Source: Diplosphaera chodatii (taxonomy: Eukaryota; Chlorophyta; Trebouxiophyceae; Prasiolales; Stichococcaceae). Taken from it: 64,000 nucleotides of DNA. Each line of letters opens with the position of its first letter. The stretch's first letter is position 1. Position numbers and translations under genes: made by a program. Positions 23,971-36,500 of this stretch are shown here, piece by piece. The notes beneath the pieces were generated by a model. That model made no database searches. It had not been told where the DNA came from and was given only the letters and a program-made list of their open reading frames with translations. The stretch covers positions 2,108,001 through 2,172,000 of the forward strand of contig JAALGY010000008.1 of assembly GCA_032358165.1 (NCBI GenBank), given 5' to 3'.

Positions 23971-26900
23971 CAGTATTGGGTTCACGGCTACGCAGCTGAT
24001 CAAGTACTCGCCAGCGATGGTGTTCTCCTGGATTGGAACCTCGACGCTGAAGTCGCCGGTGGCATCTGAGGCGAACGTTGGGACCACGTAGAACAAGGCG
24101 CCCCCAGGGAGGTTGAGTGTGCACGACACCTGCGTGACAGTGGCGAGCTTCTGAAGGATGAGCACCCCGCTTAGCGCAGCGGCTGGGACATTCATTCACC
24201 AGCTGCTATGGCCCTGGCTGGGCTTGGTTGGCTGCGAATGATCAGGGCACGGATGCGCGTGACTGCGAGCAGACCTGACAGCCATGGCCACAGCTCGATG
24301 GTTGCTGAAATCCTTGCCATGCAGCTGAGGCTTCCCCAATGTCATCTGCCCTGAAGGCTGTGGTTGTGCATGAGCTGTGAGGCTAGTGGTGGCAGCGCGG
24401 CCCACCTGGGCACCGGCAACCAAGGGATCGGTCGGTTGTTTGGTGCCGTCGTTGTTGAGGTCGGCGTACGCCTGGCCCACGAAGACGAAAGACTCGTTGA
24501 CGTTGATGTTGAAGGCGCCGTCGGCCAGGGCGATGGTCGTCCGGACGGTGGCCACCTGCGCTCGAATCAAGCGGAGTTGCGCTTGTGCCCCAGGACGTTG
24601 CCACGCACACCACGCAGGAGCTCATCTGGGTGTGGCATCGATGCGCATGAGACACAGGCGAGCTGGGGTGCACGATGTGCGACCGCAAGCAGAGGGACGC
24701 ACAAAGAGTGAATCCGGCGTCAGCGAGGCAAGGGGCTGCGGCGGCGGGGCCGGTGTTTGGGGCGTCGCTGGAAATGGTGGCACCAAAGGCGGGAAGTCCT
24801 CAAAGGCAAACTCAGTCCGAGGGCCCGGCTGCACGCAGAGCAGCAAGCACGAGGTTAGCAGCGTCAATTCCAGTGCATGCTGCTGGCGGCGCCTAGGGCT
24901 GAGCCGACAAATACAAGCACCTGCCAGCAGTAGACATAACACAGATGTCATCCTGATTGTTAAGTCCAACATCATGCAGACAGCTTGCCAGAACCACAGC
25001 AGGCATTAGGGACACTGTGTCCCGAAACCTAGCCACCATGGGTGCTCAATGCACACTTGCACTACAGCTGGCGCACCCGAATCAGGGGTGTCAAGGGTGT
25101 GCAGGTAAGGGCGTCATGGCCGACCAGAACGTTTGTCCCGGCGGAAATCTGGATGGTGAAGACGGCTGTGGTAGAGTCCGAAATGGCAAACGGGTTGGCA
25201 AAAGACACGTTGAGCTCGTCCAGGACGTTGCAGAGCACCTGCGTCCCCAAAAGGGTGTCACACGAGTGTCATTCTCAGCAGCATAGCAGTGGCATGACAC
25301 GTGTGCAGGCTCCAGCCTGTTGTTCCTGCGAACCCTGCATGCCCGGGCATGGTCTCGCATGCACAGCAGCTGTGTGCTTCGGCGGCAGCTTGGACCCTTG
25401 CGACCTTGTGGGTGCAGCGCTTGGTCGTGAGGGTGCTGGCGGCAGGGACCCACCTCGCCTCCAGGAAGAATGGGTTCGTCCCGGGATTTCACGCCGTCTC
25501 CGTTGAAGTCTATGTATAGTATGCCCGTGAACGTGGAGGCGGTCTCGAAGGGCACAGTTGCAGGGCCGGCGAGGGTCGCACGAATGGCGGCAACCTGCGC
25601 TTAGGGCATTTGCTGCTCTGCTCTGTGTCACGAACTGAATGTGCTCCTTCTACACTATAGCGCACCATGCCAACATCTACCTGCAATGAGCTGCGTGATT
25701 GGCACAGGCAGTAAGCTGCATGCACACGGCACATGGGGAAGCGCACCGGCGTAGGCCCTGGCCCTGGCGTCACCCCGACAAGATGCTGTGACGTTGCAGT
25801 GCCGGCGCCATACCGCATCTGCGCCGAACAACACACACTGTGCCCTACGAGTGCTGGGAGCACACAACAATGAGGCAGCACAGCAGCTGCGGCAGCTGCT
25901 CGACGGTGGACAGCATCGTGCGTGCTGCATTGCCCCAGCGTCTGTTCAACAGACCCAAGTTGGCTCCCATGTAACATTTTTAAGCGTGATGCCTGTATGG
26001 GTTGCATGGTAGCAACGCCACCATGCTTGGGCAGCACATGAAGTACGCTGCTGGACTGCCGCTACAAGATACAGGTGCTCATGCTGGCGAGTCACCGGAT
26101 CAGCGGGGGTCGCTACGCAGCGGACAGACACGATCCCCGCCTCGCCAGATGCGCCGCCGCCAGGCTGGAAGGACACCCCGACCTGGCCGCTACTCGGCGT
26201 GACCCTGGCGGTGCTGTTGCTCTTCTTGCCGGACGAGCTGGTAGCTGTGCACTGAACCTGCGAGCAAGGGGGTGCACGTTGTTGTGTGCAGCTGCACAAA
26301 ACATCAGCTTCGACTGCACGGTATCAGCCAGCAGGCATGTCAATGCCTTCTGTTGTGAAGTGTGCATGTGCATGTGACTGTCAAGGAGGTCAGGAGTGGC
26401 TGATGGTGGTGGCCAGCAGCCTTGACGGTTGGCTGGCAGGACGAGGAGTCCACATGCCACTAGCAGAGGGTGCAACAAGGGTACATCACACTGGTGTCAA
26501 TATGGTGTCGCTGAGTCAGGGGGTGTCTGCAGACGTAGCCACTGCGGCGACACAGATAGATTCCTCTGAGGTACTAAACACATGACGCTGTTGAGCCCAG
26601 ATGTTCGATTGACAAGCCGAGTGATGTGGGTCAGCGAATCGACTCACCAGTGCTCCTGCCAAACCAGCCTCGCCCACATCGAAGACCCCGTTGTTGTTCA
26701 ACATTCACTGCCACAGTGTACTTGACGCTCATGCCAGGCCCGACAGCGCCTGCACAGCATGTTGACGATTGTACTGGCACATTGAGGTTCGCTTCTCCAC
26801 GCAATGCCAGGCTGATCATAGTCGTTACAGCTCAGCAGCGCAAGACTACTTGCTCTACCTGAGGGTCGGCTGATGATACGGACGGTGATGTGCTTCTTGA

Positions 26901-27904
26901 CCGGTGGGCTGCTGGGTGGCGGCACTGCAGGGCAGCACAGGACGGATCAGGTGTCTGCTTTTTAATCAGGTGTCTGTTCCTTGCAGCAATCTGAACTTCA
27001 AGCTCAGGTGAGCTGCCAGCAGCAGCACGTCCACAGCAAGGAGCCATCTTGCTCAGCTTTGCACCTGTGCACTCTTGCGGAGCCACTGCTGGCCAGTGCA
27101 GCACGAAGATCACAACAACACAGCAACTCACTGTGCTGCGCACGGCAGGGCGTACCCTCCGTCATTGCTCACCAAGGTGCGTGCTGAGACGGAGGTTTCC
27201 ACTGATCAGGCGTCAGGCCGCAGCTCGACACCCAGGGCAAGGCTGGTGAGGTTGCCCCTCACCGCACTTGGTCCTGGCGGCGTTGACGCGGCGGCCGGCA
27301 GCGCACAGCGCGCAGCTCCTGGCCCCGTGCCCGCCCTGGTACCGCTGGCGGCCCCCCACCTCGCCGCGGCACAGCCGGCACGGGTGGTTGCCCTTGTGGC
27401 TCTGCAGCAGCACGGCAGCTGCGCCTGAGTCATTGACTGCATGGCTGCGCTTGCAGGGCCCCATGCTGAGCGGCGGAGTACGTAATCAGCACATACACAC
27501 GATGCCAATGCAGCGGCAGCAGACTCACGCCGAGCTCAACATGAGAAGCGCTGGCAGCATGAGCAGCGGGGACATTATTTGGCTAAACCTCACAGTACCT
27601 TGGCGGTGCCCGGCGGGCAGGGCTGCGGCCTGCCGTGGCGGTCTGGCTGCTGGCCCGGCCCGCAGGCCGGCTTGCCGTGCGCCAGCAGCCGCCGCGCTGC
27701 TCCGTTGTCATCTCTGTAGCCACCCTGGAGCATATCAGCGGCAGCGGCAGCATTGCGGCCAGCAGCAGCGGAGCTGTCGCCGCCGTGGTGCCAGTGACCC
27801 CGTGCCTGTGCAGCTGCGATACTGCCGCACGCCAGGCCGAAGGCCACGACTGCAAACACAGCGGCGTAGCGATGTTGCATGCGGCATGCTGATGCTGCCA
27901 TCAA
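23971..27904 (-). CDS. Secreted Cys-rich protein with SdrD-B-like repeats (3' end unresolved)
   Basis: Starts at ATG 27904 (or 27880) with a signal-peptide-like helix (RYAAVFAVVAFGLACGSIAAA). Exons, 5' to 3': 27904-27599, 27401-27263 (CxxC knots: PCRLC, CALCAAGRRVNAARTKC), 26924-26859 (Pro linker), about 26831-26648, 26257-26096, 25594-25454, 25238-25077, 24828-24703 (Pro-rich linker), 24555-24406, 24129-23971. Repeat exons alternate. One type carries the Ca-binding-like strand YIDFNGDGVKSRDEP, YADLNNDGTKQPTDP or LNNNGVFDVGEAGLAG, which is the signature of bacterial SdrD-B/Cna-B-like domains. The other type is 53-54 codons with two Cys. From 26257 onward all are phase 0-0. Around 26,700-26,860 the frame is not continuous. 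An extracellular or wall-associated structural role is inferred. The stop codon was not identified. Confidence 0.6.
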
Positions 27905-30114
27905 GCCTGCAGCCAGCGGACAAATATTCCACCATCAGATGAGCGACGACCGATTCTCACACAGCTTTGCTGCGCTCGCACGTGACACACAATCAGAGGT
28001 CTTCAGCTCTCTCCGATATCGTGAAGACCTCTGATGTAAGCGGTCAGCCAGGTAGTAGGTCTGCGCGGCGCATAATTTTTGCAACAAATTTGCCAGCTGC
28101 TGCCAATATCAGCACCCTTGTGGACGAGAGCTTCGGTGTTATTATCAGCTCTCACCCGCGGGCATAGCGCGACTGACGGCAGGATGCGCGCAGAGTCGGG
28201 CTGCCAAACTTCGGCATGCAGATGCTATGACATGAGTGTGCATGACATGACATTGAGGCAAATTCACGGCTTGGCTGCTGGTTAGCAACGACAAAAGAGG
28301 TCTCAGCCAGCTGATATAAAATATGTGCACGACGCCGCGAGGTCCAAGTGGTGGTAGACCGGTGCATGCAGGACGGCTGGCGGATCGGACGAACATGATT
28401 GCTGACAGGCATCCGTGGCTTGACAGCGTCCTCACTCGCGTCATGCACATCTTGAAAGTTATCTTTGCTTAGCACAGCCTGGTGGCCTTGTGTTCTACCT
28501 CTGCAGATAGAGGTTACTGCATGTGCGTGAGTTCTGGTCGTTACCCTGTCAGGTCGTCAGCCGAGGCGCCGTCTAGCGGACGGCAGCTGTGCACGGTGCT
28601 GAACGCCGCGCAACAGCGCAGCTTTCAAACGAGAACGCTGGTTGCAAAGCTTTATAATAAACGCAAGGCACGACCAGGCTGTTGACAGGTAAGACGAGAT
28701 CCGCTCGGATCTGGCAGATGCTCCAAAACCTACAACAGTCGGAATGCTGATAGTCTTGCAAAATATTGCGGGGTGAACGTCGGTGCTTTTGCACTCTTCA
28801 AGGTGCTGATGCGCACTTTGGCAGCCTGTTTCTCATTCGAGATCGGGATCACGCCGCCAAATGGCACTCGTCATGGCCACGTCAAGGTGCGTCAGATGCC
28901 GTGACGGCCAGGTGACTTGCATCTACGCGTCCTGGCCATCTGGCATTTCAGCCAACTCCTCGCGGTATCAACAGTTGTCCAGGTTCTTTGGAGAATACGT
29001 GAACACAGGCTACCCTAGACCCACACACTTTTATGCGATGCACATGAAGGTGGGTGGCGTGGGGGACTCGGACGGGTGCCCATGCAACGCGGAAGAGTGC
29101 ATTTGCAGATGCGTAATTGCTACAGCTGACGACATGCATATTGTCGTTCCTGCTGACACCGTACTGGCGCGCAGAAGCTTGAGTCACATGGCACGAACAC
29201 GACGAGCGCCGCCGTGGGATGAATGTTGGCAGCCCTGCATTCAGTCCTGCGTCATGCTCTGGACAGATGAGGCCAAATGTTGGCATTCTTAGTGTGAAGA
29301 CTACTGGCGTGGCTTACTGAGATTGTGAACATCAACGGTGTTACATGGTTGTTGTTTGCGGCTGAGACTCTTGTCAGCAGAAACTGCTGCACGCAACATC
29401 CGCAAGAGTGATGGGTGGCAGAAATTCGCCACATGTGGCACGCAACGATAGATCTGTCACACCTCCACAACCAACGGCGTCAAATCCAGCATGCAGGTCC
29501 GCAACCCTCCAGTCGCCAGCCACAGCGTCCGCCTGACTGAGATCCTGAGACGTTTTGGTACGCACGCGCCATAGAGCCGCCAGAAAAACCTGCACAGTGC
29601 GTGGTGGGCATTCGGTGTACAATTGCATTTGACTGTCAAGCCTGCTACAGGTTGTGCTATGGCCCGTGTGCATGATGCAGATAATAAGCAGGTGCATGCC
29701 AGACTCCACCAGCATGCAGCGGTGCCATGTGGAGCTGCAGCAGATCAGGCCCCTGCTGCGGAGCAAACGCACCACCGCACCTGCATGTGGGCACGGTCTC
29801 ATGTAAGTTGGCACGGAGGCCAGCAGGGGTATGCCCGGTACGCCGACGATGCTGCGCCCTGCCCTCGTGCGTGGCAGCTGCAGCGGCCACGGTGCGGCTG
29901 CGCGCTGTGCACGGGCTTGCCGTTGGAGTGCTGCAACTAAACAGCACAATTCTCGAGTCAGGCTGCAGGGGACGCATCCTGCCTTGTTGTGCAGCTGCCA
30001 GGCGAACTGTTGTTCGAGAAGGTACGCCTGGCGGCGCAGCACACCGTGTGATATGTCAAGTATCACAGTGCAAGTCGGAAAGTGGATGCAGCAGGTGGCG
30101 ACGTGCGGACCTTC
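27905..30114. other. Intergenic region with possible diverged exon
   Basis: 2.2 kb between the SdrD-B-like start and gene A. A 143-codon plus frame (28861-29292) is Cys-rich with no recognised domain or splice support. On the minus strand, 29930-29781 has an acceptor and a donor and encodes ALQRQARAQ...SIVGVPGIPLLASV. It resembles exon 8 of gene B, so it may be a displaced or decayed last exon of gene A. Confidence 0.35.
27992..28035. other. 14-bp perfect inverted repeat upstream of the SdrD-B-like gene
   Basis: Arms 27992-28005 and 28022-28035 (ATCAGAGGTCTTCA and its complement) with a 16-nt loop. It lies 88-131 bp upstream of the ATG at 27904 on the minus strand. It could be a cis-regulatory palindrome or a 5'-UTR hairpin. 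Function is not known. Confidence 0.75.
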
Positions 30115-32600
30115 CTACTGTCGTGGCCTTTGCATTTCAGGGCCCAAGATGATGCAGGCGCACGGCGCCAGCGGCAGGCTGTCCGTCATGATGACCGCCA
30201 GCAGTGCCGACGGCAGCCGGCGCAGCAGGCACCCTGCCGCAGCGGCCCTGCAGCAATGCCGACAGCACCTCAGTCAGCGCTGCAGCACAAGACAGATGCC
30301 AAGCCCTGCTGACCCGCTTGGCGGTCTGCGACGGCAGACCCTGTCTAGCTGGCTGCGATGCAGCCACAGAGTCCACAGCGGCGGAATTTTGCCACTCCAC
30401 GACAGCGGTGCGATTACACAGCATGTCAATTTCAATGTGTTGCGCTGCACACACGTGGCTAGTGCAGTCTTGTTTGCACCTGCAGTGAGTACCCATGAGC
30501 AGTGCGTGGCGGCGGCTCCTAGCAGCGGCTGCCATTTTGGCCGCAAACAAGTCCCGTGCCTCCTGCAGGCGCTCTTGGGCATCGTCTGAGCCAACTCTGA
30601 TGACGATCTGCCTGCATGAAGTGGACGGCCCCCTCTGTTGCTTGCTGCAGGATGCTGCGGTGCAGGTGTGCAGTGTGAGAACAGGGTTTAGCTATCGCGC
30701 AAGCTGGTTCAACAGGTTGGTGTCCATGCCTGCCCTCCTTCAGGCATCCCTCTGTCTGTCTGGCTGTGCCAGGCGGGGTACAACATTTTGTGCACACTCA
30801 CGCAGCAGCCTACCTGAGGAAGTACGTATGACTGGATGCCAGTGCAGCGGCGGCGAACTGCAGGAAGCGGGAAGTGACTCGCTCTGTCATCCTCAGGTCA
30901 TCCACATGCCACCAGATCGTCACCCGGAGCTGCACGACATGTTCAGCCGGGCAGTTTAGGGACGGAAGCAGATATACTGGCAGTTGGGTGGCAACACTTG
31001 GCAGGTGCTCAGCAGCGCAGGTTTGCCGCACAGCGCCGGGCAGCATGGTCGGCAGCAGGTACGACTGCATGCGCTGACTTGCCTGCTGCAGAAAGGGCAG
31101 CGCACTGCCGAACAGCACAATTGCGGCTGAGATAATGGGCTCCCAGCCGTCCATTCTGCCCACTGCATGTGCGTCAAGAAGCTGTGAGGCTGACGTGTGA
31201 CGGACGTCCTCCAGTGGCCCTCAACATTCGCAATCACAGCATAGCACAAGGGTTCACATCGCAAAACAGATAAGTTTGCAGTGTTGAAAGGCTCGGTGCA
31301 GGGTTTTGCATGGGGAGTAGCGGAGTACACTCACAGATGACCAGCACCGCTACCATCTAGCAGGCTGACAAAATGCAAGCGATAACCCTTCACAAAGCAA
31401 GCTTAGGGTTTCGTTAGCAGAGTGACCACATGTAAGATGATAGCCGCACATAAAGCACACCTGTGATGCACAAACACAGCACGGGCGGCAGTGCGGCCAC
31501 AGCGACAGGAAGCAGCGCCAGGGACTGATGCGCAGGTATGACCAGCTCGTTCTTGGATCTGTAGCGACCCCTGATGCCCCAGTCATGCTGCAGGTGCACC
31601 AGGCGATCCACTTCGACCTGGTGCCGGATCTGCGCGTACTCTGCAGCGAGAGAATGCCACATGTAAGGGCGCGATGCCAGTCACAGGGTGAGTGGGTGTA
31701 GACTCCTCACAGACATGTGCAGAGGCTGCGCATGACTGGGATACTGTGGCTGCACAGACGCAGTGCTGCAGGACTGATGCCCAAGCAATGCCCCACCAAG
31801 ATCAAAGGAAACATCTGGGCAACCATTAAGCACCTTCGGACGTGCAGTGGTTGGGGACCTCCAGGCGCAGTGCCTGCTGCAGCAGCAGCGCCTGCGCCGC
31901 GGTGAGCGTCACCTCATGCTCCACGTCCCGCAGGTGGTCCCCCGTCACAGCCCCCTGCCGGCTGCCCTCGCTGACGACCGCCACGACGCTGTAGTCGGGC
32001 GTCCGGATTTCCTCCAGCTGGATGCCGGGCCACCTTGCTCTCATGCCCTGCACGTGGTTCAACTGACGTGCAACTGGTGATGTTTCTCTCAAACCCTGGG
32101 TGTGCTGTGAGCCGTGCTCAGCCAGCGGTGGATTGCATGCCCCACAGCAGTCTGCCTATTGGCAGGCGGGGCTGTTGGCAGAGGAGCAATGCTGATGGAC
32201 AGCAGGCATCTGCGCTGCCCGTCTGCCACGAGCATGATGCTGACACGACGACCATGGCGGGCAGCAGCAGCTTGCTACAAAGAGGTACATGGTTTACATC
32301 TGACTGATATCTGCAGAGCAGTTTTGCGGGTCACCCCAGGCCTACCTCGCTGTGTGAGAGGTTGTCCTTGTGCAAGTAGCACGCCAGGTGGACCGACCAG
32401 CCTGCACTGCCGCCGGGCACCCAGCGGCGGCAGTCAACACACCAGCGCCAGCCTCTGCAGTTGCTGAACAACTGGGCCAGATCTGCTGCTGCGGGGTGGG
32501 CCATGGCTCCCGCCTCAGAACCAGCGCTGGGCGTGCCGCCTGCTGTGCTGCTCATCGTTGCTGTCACGATTGCTGTGCAGCAGATAGACCTGTTCACCAT
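30115..32600 (-). CDS. U1-type zinc finger / membrane protein of unknown family, gene A
   Basis: Unrecognised gene, clear paralogue of gene B. Exons, 5' to 3': 32589(or ATG 32600)-32346, 32047-31834, 31640-31461, 31162-31083, 30929-30814, 30611-30480, 30247-30115; about 369 aa. Exon 1 encodes WRWCVDC-x13-H-x5-H, the spacing of U1/matrin-type C2H2 fingers (usually RNA-binding). Exon 2 encodes EEIRTPDYSVVAVV. Exon 3 ends in a hydrophobic run (SLALLPVAVAALPPVLCLCI). Exon 4 encodes ISAAIVLFGSALPFLQQ. Exon 6 has a basic helix (ERLQEARDLFAAK). Exon 7 has LLRRLPSALLAVIM. Exon 4 uses a GC donor (CAG|GCAAGT). The frame stops at TAG 30117-30115, whereas B continues. Upstream exons are possible (about 32,870-32,710 and RYVAYNCLLRDAHG near 32,700), so the N-terminus is uncertain. 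Confidence 0.6.
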
Positions 32601-33594
32601 GTCAGGTGTGCAAACGGGTTGTCAGCAGTGTTGCTGCCATGGTCACATGCTGCCGCGTATGCCATGAGCGTCCCTCAGCAGGCAGTTGTAGGCGACGTAG
32701 CGCTGCAGCCAGCCAGCAGCCCAACAGCCACGCGTAGGATCACCTGGTGGCGCACTCCCAGCCCGATGCTAGGAGGTGCAGGGCCTGCGGCCTCTGCTGT
32801 GTAGGCGCTTTGCCCTACTGTTGGCGTAAACACTACCGTGATGTGCACCTTCAGGCCATACCCAATCTGCAGCAACTCACAGCCGCTTCCTGTGCTCCTT
32901 GCGTGGCATTTGTGCGAGTCATGTTCACAAAGGGGTGCCCGGTTGAGCAGCATTCAGTGATGCACTGCTTCTGCCCAAAGTCCGTCTTGGCTGACATAGT
33001 CAAGATGTGCACTGCTGACTGCGTACTTGGAATGCGTAGATCCTTTCACGTCTCAAAGACGCTGTGCATCAAGCACACTGAGTGCTATTTAGCTCATGTC
33101 GTTGCACGACCGATGCATTGCATGATGCGCTCCATGCAGCAGATTCCCACGCTGACCGCAGAGCGCAGGAAGCAGAGCTGTTCAGTGTGCTCTTTCGCAG
33201 GTCAGAACATGCTGACGCTCTTCTGCAAGCGTGCAGCACCCGAGATGCTACTCGCATGGTCCCATGACACGTCAGCACCGCTGCCGCCACTGCGCGCAGC
33301 GGCGGTGTGCCCGCCCGAGCATCTAGAGCAGCCTTACGTCTACAGCTGGTTGGTCCTGCTGGTCGATGCTGTGCAGATGTGCTTACAGAGCGAAACAAAA
33401 AGCGGCTGCATGTGATTACCGGCTGCAGGCTGTGAATTTTCAGCACATCCAACTCGTGGGCTGTAAACAGAGTGCATGTGAGAGCATTCAACATGCGACA
33501 CACCGACCGACCAACATTTATAGCTTCGAACGGGCGCAAAGGATCAACGCCGCTAAAGGATACACGGGTGACTCTCAGGTGCCATCATGGTGAC
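32601..33594. other. Spacer between zinc-finger genes A and B
   Basis: About 1 kb. A minus-strand stretch at about 32,710-32,870 reads IGYGLKVHITVVFTP and then ends GVRHQ before a GTGATC donor. It could be an upstream exon of gene A. A 222-codon plus frame here (from 32747) opposes it, is Cys-rich and has no supporting signals. Confidence 0.35.
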
Positions 33595-36500
33595 CTATAT
33601 GACGGCTCTGCAGGCAGAGCTAGCTGCCGCTGTGCGAACGCCACAGCTGGCCTACCTGCGACGGAGTGCCGCAGCCCCGTCTGTCGGCCATTGCATCCTG
33701 GTGTGCCAGACAGCCAGCACTGATGCGCCAGTGACTATCACCGCAACTACGTCACGGAAATTCCGGAGCCGGCGGCGTCGCGCCTCCCAGCGAACAGCCG
33801 CAGCGGCATCTGCGATTGCTTGAGCCGCTGCTGCTGCCGCATCCTCGGCAGCGCGACGCCGGGCAATGACATGCTGGTCGTGGGCCCGGACCATCAAGTT
33901 GAGCCGCACGACAGCTGCGTCCACATACCTCAATGAGTGCAGTCAATGGTCAGGCTGTGGTCAGGTGCAGCTCACAAGCTGCACAGCTGAGACTCTGCAC
34001 CAACAGCACCCGCTGCTGCCTGAGCTGCAAGTTCTGTCTTCTTCGAGCAAGGTCACGTGAATGTGCAAAATATTATGAGCATGGGGACTTGCTGTCAACA
34101 GGTAACCGCACACCTGTCTGCACCTCCTGGCCTGGAGTTGGCGACATGGTGTCTACGCAGGTGCAGGACACCGCTACCACTCCTGCCTCCAAAATCACCT
34201 CCAGCAATGCGATTGGTAGGCAGTGCAGGAAGCACCCGGCCGCAGCCGACCTGCAATGAAGGCATCAGCAATGGGGTCATTGCTAGCTATGACGCTGCCG
34301 CTGCCCCTGAGCTCTGCAAGCCTCTGCAGTGGCCAGACCGCCATGATCATGCCCTGCTGAATGAGCGAAAGTCAATTGTTGGACTGCACCACCGACACCA
34401 ACGGATCGTCGTCGCGCAGCAGTTGCTATATGCATGCCCGATTCATGCCAATGTGCACAGGCTGCAGCTCTTTGGGAGGCCACTTTCCTCAGCTACAACA
34501 CACAGTACACAATCCCAGTCACTGCGCACTTCCAGTACTGGTGACGCACTTGGGATGCAGGCCCATGAGCAGGGCCTGGCGGCAGTCTGCAGCAGCAGCT
34601 GTCTGTATTGTTGTGAAAGCCGCCCGAGCCTCGGCCAGACGTTTGGGCTCCAGAATGCTGCTGGGGTTGATCTCGAAGACTATCTCCCTGCATAGGATGA
34701 CGTTCAGCATTGCAGACTCCTGACGATTGTGCATGACATACAAGCGTACTTCTACTGTGGGACTACTTGCAGCACAGCCAACAACAGTGTCGACACTTCA
34801 AATTTCGGCCCACCCGCCCAACTGCTAAACTTTAGCCTGCTAATAGTCACCTGTTGCCAGCTTGCTTGCCTGAGGGAGTGCACACTGCGAGATGTCAGTG
34901 CAGCAGCAGCGCATTGCAGGAAGGAGCAAGTAGCCTGCTCTATTGCTTCCAGGTTGTAGACGAGTTCATAACTACGAAGATCCCACTGGAAGGTCAGCCG
35001 GTGCTGCAATGTCAACACACATGATGAGGGTGTGAGCGTGTGCAACAGAACCACGTGTCAGCCTTGGGGATGTCGATGTCTGTCAACATCTTCAGACCAT
35101 AGGGCCGTGTCTACAGACTCCTTTGAAACACATATGACAGCATTGGCACAGGTGCTTACCTGAGGCAGCAAGGGCAGCAAATTGCCGAGCATCGCAATTG
35201 CTGCTGATGTGACGGGGGTGTCTTGGTCCACCTTTTGGTGTATGTCAACTGCAGCATGCAGCATTGTTGTATATCATGACAAGCACATACATGGCAAACC
35301 ATGGGGTTGCAAGTGAGCGTTTGTGTGTGACAGATGCACTATTGGAGCAACTGTGCAGCTCAATGACTTCGACGTTGACTTACGGTGCTGATAGCTACCC
35401 CACGAAACCCACATTTCCTACTGTTATGTGCTTGGCGATATGATATGTCTGCGATACAGGTCACGCACAGCGCACCTAGGATGCGCAGGTGGCGCACTGG
35501 CGGCATGACATCCACCCAGGCGGGCAGGAGCACCAGGTACGGGCGGGCATGGATGACCAGCTCGTCTCTGGACCTGTAGTGACCCCTGATGCCTGTGCCA
35601 CGCTGCAGGGCCGCCAGGTCTCCTGCCGAAGCGAATCTGCTCATGATCCGGCTCATGTCTGCATTTGAGACACATGGCAAACATGTAAACGTGTCTGCTG
35701 ACTTTGATGTGATTGTGTGCTCAAACAGCAGCCAGAAAAGGTTTGTTTCTTGAGGCGCGATGCCCTGCAACGCTTCCTGATGAGGACATCAGTGCACGCC
35801 CAAGACTTTCGCAAGCCCTTATTCTGCATGCAGTGAAGATTGGCCCGGTGCACACCCTCAGCCTTGTAGCAGTCCTTGGCGAGCTCTTCGCACAGCGCCG
35901 CGCTAGTGGCAGCTAGTGGCTCTACTGCTTTTGCGGCGGTCAGCGGCACTGTACAGTATACTCCAAGGCAGCTGATCATTGCTGATGGTCCCGCAGTCTC
36001 GGTGTCAGCCTTGACAACCATGACGATGGTGAGATCTCGTACCCTGGCTCTCCGAGGGCCGCTCTGTCCATGTTCCTGCAACAGAATAATCAAGCACATG
36101 GTCAGTACCGCTGTGTTACACCATGCCATGCATATGGCCTCGACAGCTTTGGCTTACGGCTTTGACGGCACCCATCATGCGCACTGGCGATCAGGTGTAT
36201 AGCACGGACAGCATGCACTGCCACCTGGTCAGGCGCTGTTTTACAAGAAAGGTACCATCGCTTTGACATGGCAACGCACGACCAACGATGCAAACTTTAC
36301 TGAACATCAACAGATGTCAGCATCTTGGGACGCTACCAGCAGCAGGCCACCAGAATGTATGAAGGACACATTTGAGGGCATTGTACGTGGTCTCGCCTCA
36401 ATGTTGGCGAGGCTGTCCCCGTGCTGGTCGCTCAGGTCGTGTGCGAGCCACTTCGCCCTCCCGCCAGGTATGTAGCAGCGGCATTCAGCGCACCAGCGCC

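Noticed and set aside
23971..27904. Bacterial contamination as the source of the SdrD-B-like segment
   Set aside because: The repeats are divided by introns with the same splice signals as neighbouring algal genes, so the segment belongs to this genome.
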